From Anagrus nilaparvatae (Eukaryota; Arthropoda; Insecta; Hymenoptera; Mymaridae): a stretch of 64,000 nt of DNA. The notes beneath the pieces are model-generated. The model made no database searches and was not told the origin of the DNA. It was given only the letters and a program-made list of their open reading frames with translations. Location of the stretch: assembly GCA_022575985.1 (NCBI GenBank), contig JAKSXM010000087.1:1-64000 (forward strand), written 5' to 3'. A program made the position numbers and the translations under genes. This document shows, one piece after another, positions 58,801 through 64,000 of this stretch (its first letter is position 1; every line of letters begins with the position of its first letter).

Positions 58801-61800
58801 TCGCATCAATTTATTAACATGGAATATGTGCATTGAATGGGGTATTTGAAAATGTCCGGCTCGGCAGGAGGGGTCGAAATATTGACGTTTTTAGAAGGGG
58901 GTGAAAAAGTGAGGTTTTAAGGAGAGGGGTGAAATGGACTTAGAATAATTTGAAGTGGGAGTCAGGGCCTGATCAGGCTCTGATAAAAACAAGAACTTAA
59001 AATACTTTAGGTTTATGGACTAAAGCTAATTTATATTTTGGTATTTATTGTAATTTTTGTTTTAGGACTTATAATAATCAATTTAACTGTTAAAACTCTA
59101 AAATATCGTCAAAAACTTTAAAGATCACCTAGGATTTACGTTTTTAAGGTTGCTGATTTCGAATGAAATATGAGATTGACAAGATTGTTTATTGATAGCA
59201 GTGAATTATCTGTCAAAACTCTAAAATATCGTAGGAAACTTTAAAGCTTAGTTGGAACTTACGTTTTTAAGATCGCTGATTTCGAATCTGATATGAGATT
59301 GACAAGATTGTTTATCGAAAGCTGTTAATCAGCTGTCAAAAATCTAAAACTATTGTTTAAAATATCAAAGTTTAGCAGATACTTACTTTATGGAGGTCAA
59401 AATCAATGACCTCATAAATGTTAATTTCAGCCTAACTTGAAAGTTTTTAAGGATAGTTCAAAGTTTTGACAGTAAATTGACAGCCATAAAATGAAAATTT
59501 CGTTAATCTAATCGCAGATTCGAAATCAGCAACCTCAGAAACGCTAATCCAAGTAAAACTTTAAAGTTTTTTACGATATTTAAGAATTTTTACAGCTAAT
59601 TGCAGCTGTCAATTGACAATCTCATCAATTTGGCATCAGATTCGAAATCAGCGACCTCAAAAACATAAAGCTATACTTTAAAAATAAAAGAAAAAAGATT
59701 TTTAAGCAATCTTACTATGATGGAGCTTTCAAAGAAAGTTATTAGAAGCCAAAGTTGAGACTTTGGAGCTTTGTGTTCATGGAGACTTTTGGAGAGAATT
59801 ACAAAACCTACAATATATCAAAAATTCATACAATTTGACTGAAACTTCATTTCCTATCCTTTTGACCGTGGTCTTTTTAATAGTTATGAAAGAAAATTTA
59901 AATTTTCAAGATATGAACAAACTTTAAAGGGTAAAAATGGACTTTTATTTAGTAATTGCATGGGTAAAGTTTTATACTTTTTACTAAATGAAATTATTCA
60001 ACATAATAATTAAATGTCACCGCAAAAAATTGGCGTCCTTTATTAAATTAGAATTTATCATTTACAATATTTTATCTGTTTTCAAATAATAATTTAAAAT
60101 ATTTTTAATAAATAATTGCTTGATAAAGAATAAAAGGCATTCATTCTCTGCGCGAAGCGCAGTTGTTTCTAGTATACGTAAAAAATAAATTAAGAATTAA
60201 ATTTTTAAAAAATGATTTTTTTTTCAGAGTTTATCATTGACATCAACAGCAAGACCAAGATCAAGAACAGTACAACAACCACGTACACCATCCGGATCAT
60301 CCGGTATATTTCCATCATATAACAGCAATCATGAAGATTGTTGCAGCGATGTCGATAGTGTAAAAAGTTTTCAAAGTAATTTTAGTACAGCAAGCACCTG
60401 TGATCATGCTAATTTTGCCTTAAATGGTACAACATACTCTGGTAGATCAAGGAAATTTATTGTACATTGTTCTAATCGTAATGGTTGTGATGCTGAAGAG
60501 TATTTAACACCTACCCAAAGAGCTGCTAGACAAATCAGAAAATTTCAGGTAATTTTTATGCATAAATATTGTATTTTTTGACCTTAAATACTACGTTCTC
60601 TAGACAGTAGTTGTCCTACTTAATGAATCGATTTCTTCCGCAGGTACTTTTAAAAGAAGCAAATAAAGAAATAGCAGATAAAGAAAATGAAATTAAACGT
60701 TTAACGAAAGAAGTTGTAGAATTACGTCTTTATAAGGCTTCATTAAATTCACCAGAAGAAAGAACCGATAGTAGTGATGCACCTACCGTCCGTGAATTTA
60801 ATACCGATGTTCCAGGATCTCCGTCCAAAGAACAAAATAATGATGATGCAGGCTGCGTTATTTCGACATCTTCAGTTAGTCCAAGAACCCCAGAACGTCG
60901 GTTTCCAACTCAAAATTCTTCGTCGCTTCTTGAACCAGCATGTTCTCTTGTTGATTCAGGACATTTTGAAGACAGTTCGATACATTCCAAAGATTCCCTT
61001 AATATTAGACCACATGAAGTATCCTTAAAGTATTCTACTAGAGATTTATTGTCTTCACCAAAAAGAGACGATGAAAGGAAAAAAATCGTTAGTCATTATG
61101 AAACTAGAATCGAAGAAATGCATCGAAGGCACGTCGATGAAATACAATCAATCAAAGAAGTTCACAACGATAAGGTTGAATAATTGTATATAGTACTTTT
61201 GTAAAAAAATGATAATCATGAAAATTATTAAATTTAGGTCGAAGGATTACTTAATCAAATTTCCGAAGTAAACAATAAATATTACGAAACTCTACCGTCT
61301 TTAGAAAAATCGGATGCGCGAATTAAAGAATTAGAATCAGCAGTTGAAAAGCTTCAAGCAGAAATTGCTGAAAAAAGAGCAATTATTGCTCAACAGGAAG
61401 AAACTAACAAACAAATGTATTTAAAAGTTTATGCCAAAGGTTTTGAAGCTGCAAAATATGAGCAGCAAGAAGCTCAGGTAATTCAAATGAAATCTTTTTA
61501 AATTAATTATTGTTTATAATTAATTAATTAATATGTTTACAGACTAGTCAAGATGGCAGCAGTAAAAGTAACAATAAAGTAGACGTTGCTGAACTTTTAA
61601 GACAACTTACAGTTTCTCAGGCTGAATTAGAAAATCTGAAGGTGAGTTTTTCATCTTTAAATTTAAAACTAATAAAATCTAATATAAAATTAACTGAATT
61701 TTTTTATGAATTAATATATTTAATATAAAATTATAAAAACATTAATTCCTTGATGTTCCTAAAAATTATTTTCATCAACAATATAGGCATATCATAGTAA

Positions 61801-63104
61801 AATTTCAAATTTTCAAAATAACATCTGCTTAATTTTTTTCTTATGAAAGATATTCTCAAAAAAAAATTTTATAATTAGTACAATATCTCTAAGCTCTTTG
61901 CAGACCGGTCATAGAATGAAGTAAAAAAATAAGTAAATAAAAAATAAGTATTTAATTAATGATTTATTAATTACTAAAAATTTGACACATTAGTTGAAAA
62001 AAAAATTTTCATACATGACTGGTCGGCTTCAAGGGTTATAAAATAAATTTCAATATTTTTCTAATGTTTAGCATACCTTTCTGATAATCATACATGTTAA
62101 ATATTACCCTGATAGACATTTTTGCTCACTTGTAATGGAGCTATATAATATGCTAATAAAAAAGCTAATTTTTATTATTTTTTTTCCTTAGACTTTACTC
62201 AGAAAAGATTTTACTGTCTTGTAACAGTAGAAAATTTGTAGAAAATTTTTGTCTATCAGAGTATTTATTAAATTAAAAAAATTTTACATTACTAACACCC
62301 TCAAAAAATATTTACTAACAATTTTCACTTTTTTGGATGCTGCTCAAAATAAAATCCAGCCATTCCAGGATTCCAGTAGTTCGCAAGAGCTTCAGCCTTT
62401 GGCTGCAGGTCACAGTCAAAGTTTATTGAGTGTTCAGGAGGCTGTTTCTCTTTGGGTTCGTGGCACGCGTAAGGTATTGTATTCCTTACTCAAATGCCAT
62501 GCAATATTTAAATTATATTTATTTATAATTAGAGTTTTATTTTGCAAATAGAGCTATTTATTTTTATTTTTTTTTATATAATTTCTGGGAATGCTGTATT
62601 TAATTAATATATTATTTACACATTTTTTTTTCATATAAGGAAAAGCACGATTAATTTTTTTTTTAAATAATAAATATAGATAATTTCAAAGAAACAGCCT
62701 CTTCATGTAATATTGGACCTCAATACATTCATTAAAAGCTTATACTAAATAATGATTAATTTGCTAACTATTTTCCATATCCTATTAAACATTATTTAAA
62801 AAGTATTATTTTTATTACTATATTTTTGTAGAGAACAGTAGAAATTCTATTTAATTCACACACAAATATTTTAAAATAATTTCTGTTACTGTAGGTAATG
62901 TACAGACGTATTGTTGAATCAAGAAATAGCGAAAAAGCACTTGATCCAGATGTTACATTGCAGTTCCTTAAATCAGCAGTTTATTATTTTCTTACCGATA
63001 AAGATAATTTTTATAGACATTTAAATGCTATCGAAAGTATTTTAGGTTTTACAGATACAGAAAAAGTTAATATTGATAAAATACACGGAACTCCTAGAAA
63101 ATAA
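50373..63104 (+). CDS. qtc: Quick-to-court-like coiled-coil protein with C-terminal GRIP domain
   Basis: The exons are 50373-50693, 60228-60548, 60644-61174, 61238-61477, 61543-61641, 62360-62473 and 62895-63104, 1836 nt, 611 aa. Every exon is a multiple of three and every junction is phase 0. Residues 1-214 are Ser/Thr/Pro-rich and basic ([33 protein letters not shown]), probably disordered. Coiled coil starts near 215 ([19 protein letters not shown]), is broken by a Ser/Pro stretch, and resumes near 370-500. The last exon holds [19 protein letters not shown] and [11 protein letters not shown], which fit a GRIP domain; GRIP domains bind Arl1 on the trans-Golgi. In Drosophila, qtc mutation raises male courtship. 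The exon 6 acceptor could also be 62,369 (three residues shorter), and exon 3 uses a weak GTTGAA donor. Intron 1 is 9.5 kb of repeats. The name rests on overall architecture. Confidence 0.78.
50773..51040. mobile_element. Short inverted pair of the tRNA-derived SINE
   Basis: The left arm starts GATTCGAACCCAAAGCAAAA and the right arm ends TTTTGCTTCGGGTTCAAATC. Both contain CGAGGAGTGTGATGCTTGCG or its complement. The loop is only about 50 bp (ACTTTAAAGCTTAGAATAAA). A-rich and T-rich runs flank it outside. It is the same family as 31,211-31,965 without the long core, and lies in intron 1 of the qtc-like gene, 80 bp after exon 1. Confidence 0.85.
51400..51880. repeat. Diverged relative of the 24.6 kb repeat
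   Basis: The phrases ACTTCCATGGATGAAATGCA, TTTTCGATTCGCTAAGAAGA and AAATTGCAGTTTACCATTG recall the order CCATGG..GTTTTCG..CTAGGAAGA and GCAGTTTACCATCC seen at 14.8 and 24.9 kb. TTTTCTGGTCACTAACGC at 51,572 shows the shared GGTCRCT core. It is non-coding and in qtc intron 1. Confidence 0.5.
52683..52825 (+). mobile_element. Single tRNA-derived SINE copy
   Basis: One arm only: ACACATTGACGAGGAGTGTG, GCGTGAGAGCGTGAGTGCTG, TTCCTTTTGCTTC and the B box GGTTCGAATCC at 52,775-52,785, ending in a long T run. It shows the basic unit of which the two inverted pairs are made. Confidence 0.8.
52826..55930. other. Intron 1 of the qtc-like gene, unclassified AT-rich part
   Basis: No exon, known repeat or RNA gene was recognised. 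A block at about 54,780-54,960 contains CGGTTAAAGACGTCGCCGGA, which is more GC-rich than its surroundings, but I could not classify it. Confidence 0.4.
56091..56385. mobile_element. 295-bp MITE with 8-bp target duplication
   Basis: The ends CATGGACGCTAGATGAAAGG and CCTTTCATCTAGCGTCCATG are exact inverted repeats, continuing with ACCCCAAG / CTTGGGGT. The flanks carry the same 8 bp, GTATGAAT, at 56,083-56,090 and 56,386-56,393. An 8-bp duplication fits the hAT superfamily. It is non-coding and in qtc intron 1. Confidence 0.92.
57130..57370. repeat. Palindrome with TCAATCTCTAATTTT arms
   Basis: A 60-bp hairpin (57,140-57,201) pairs AGAGATTGACCCCGAAAAAT with ATTTTTCGGGGTCAATCTCT. The right arm, with AAGATAGATTATACCT, is repeated directly at 57,338-57,385. 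It is a small fragment of a larger repeat, not coding. Confidence 0.75.
58810..58950 (+). repeat. Interspersed repeat, AACATGGAATATGT family
   Basis: TTAACATGGAATATGTGCAT, then GAATGGGGTATTTGAAAA and GGGGGTGAAAAAGTG, matches 11,110-11,235 closely. Confidence 0.7.
59080..59680. repeat. Forward and inverted copies of an approximately 130-bp unit
   Basis: Two forward units (from about 59,089 and 59,214) carry AAAACTCTAAAATATCGT, then AACTTTAAAG, TTACGTTTTTAAG and CGCTGATTTCGAATCTGATA. Two inverted units follow at about 59,440-59,560 and 59,565-59,680, with GATTCGAAATCAGCGACCTC. It is a foldback built of repeated units, like the one at 35.5 kb, and shares its CGCTGAT core. Confidence 0.78.
60147..60172 (+). 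mobile_element. Candidate Helitron 3' terminus
   Basis: CTGCGCGAAGCGCAG is a perfect small hairpin, followed by TTGTTT and CTAG, then T. It matches the end of the 22,110-22,418 element. It lies 55 bp before the second qtc exon. Confidence 0.5.
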
Positions 63105-64000
63105 ATTATTGGCAGTATATAATATTTAAATCATGTATATAATTTAAATGATTTATTTGTCTAATTAAAAACTTAATATTATGTTTCTTTAAAGTTTTTA
63201 TCGCTAAAAAAATAATTCTCTAATAAGCTTTTTAAAAATTGTAAAAAGTTAGATAGGAATAAATTCATAAATTTTAATAGACAAAATTCTTTTTTTTAAA
63301 ATATTAAATATTAGTTTATTTGTGATGTACTTTAAATTAATTTTATGTGTAAGTATTTCAAAAATAACGTTAAAATAATTTGCAGCTGATTTTGAGGAAT
63401 TTATAAAGCTGCAGTGATAATGTACCTAAGATTTTTAGTATTAATTAATTTAACAACAGAATTAACAGAATATGCATATGTTCAGGAGACTGACAAATAT
63501 TTTAATTATTTCACTATTTAATTTTGAAATAACTACCTATTACTACTATAAAGCTTGCCAATTAAATTTCAAATATATATTTTGTAATATATGTTTTGCA
63601 ATGTACTGTAAAATTATTGTATGAAACACAATATTAATAAACATTTTGTATTAGAATAAATGTATAACTGTATATTTGGTTTATTGAAGAAAAAAAATTT
63701 CTTTTACTTTTAAAAATATATTTATACAAAAGAAATCAATTGTTTAAAAAAATTATGTAATATAAAACCCGCCGATATACTTTTAAAATAATAATTATAT
63801 AGTTAATTTTATTACTTTGTTTTTGTTTTTTTTTTTCATTTATAATTTAAATTATATTATGTAATGTTTTGAATAAAAATTTGTAAAACAAAAAAATTAA
63901 ATAAAATATTTTATTAATTTTGTTATTATTCATATCTATAGAAAATTAAAAGTGAAAAATAAATTTAACATTAATAAAATTGTTGTTTTTTTTTTGTTTT
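63105..64000 (+). other. 3' UTR and downstream flank of the qtc-like gene
   Basis: AT-rich. A poly(A) signal AATAAA lies at 63,655-63,660 and another candidate (AATAAAC) at about 63,636. No further gene was seen up to the end of the window. Confidence 0.55.

Noticed and set aside
60774..61028. 84-codon frame overlapping the qtc-like exon 3
   Set aside because: Shifted-frame shadow of the real exon, without family features.
1..64000. CRISPR arrays, bacterial operons or viral genes
   Set aside because: Genes are spliced and eukaryotic; direct repeats lack CRISPR-like spacing; no viral protein was recognised.

Overview
The window is eukaryotic and very AT-rich. Its genes have short phased exons with GT..AG introns, and most of the DNA is interspersed repeat. 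It looks like an insect: it holds the remains of a 7tm_6-type odorant receptor, an insect-style Amt ammonium transporter, a quick-to-court-like coiled-coil/GRIP protein, a THAP-domain protein, a copia remnant, tRNA- and 5S-derived SINEs and many MITEs and foldback elements. The order cannot be fixed from the sequence; a repeat-rich genome such as a hemipteran is possible but not shown.

Layout. 1-3.1 kb: the C-terminal half of a broken odorant receptor gene on +. 3.3-6.4 kb: MITEs, a foldback repeat and a Helitron-like fragment. 6.5-12.6 kb (-): an Amt pseudogene with all eleven exons and splice sites recognisable but several 1-bp frameshifts; a deleted copia element sits in its fifth intron. 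12.6-19.75 kb: non-coding repeat. 19.75-30.6 kb (-): an intact eleven-exon Amt paralogue of 529 aa, its introns loaded with repeats, including a 2-kb hairpin with a perfect 8-bp target duplication. 30.6-37.2 kb: repeat desert with an inverted SINE pair, a LINE RNase H fragment, a perfect 227-bp direct repeat and a 1.26-kb palindromic array. 37.2-42.9 kb (-): a 239-aa THAP-domain gene whose 4.6-kb first intron holds at least five mobile elements. 43.26-44.4 kb (+): KTI12 homologue, head to head with the THAP gene. 45.4-48.0 kb (-): carnosine N-methyltransferase (CARNMT1/UPF0586). 50.4-63.1 kb (+): quick-to-court-like gene with a 9.5-kb first coding intron.

Five genes were rebuilt exon by exon. 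Each reconstruction is an unbroken frame whose exon lengths sum to a multiple of three (Amt 1590, THAP 720, KTI12 825, CARNMT1 1170, quick-to-court 1605-1836 depending on exon choice, here 1836 nt). The genes do not form a pathway; this is ordinary housekeeping and transport content. The unusual content is the repeats: an unusually dense set of long palindromic elements, several of which share a short GGGTCGCTGATCACGAA-like core although their ends differ.
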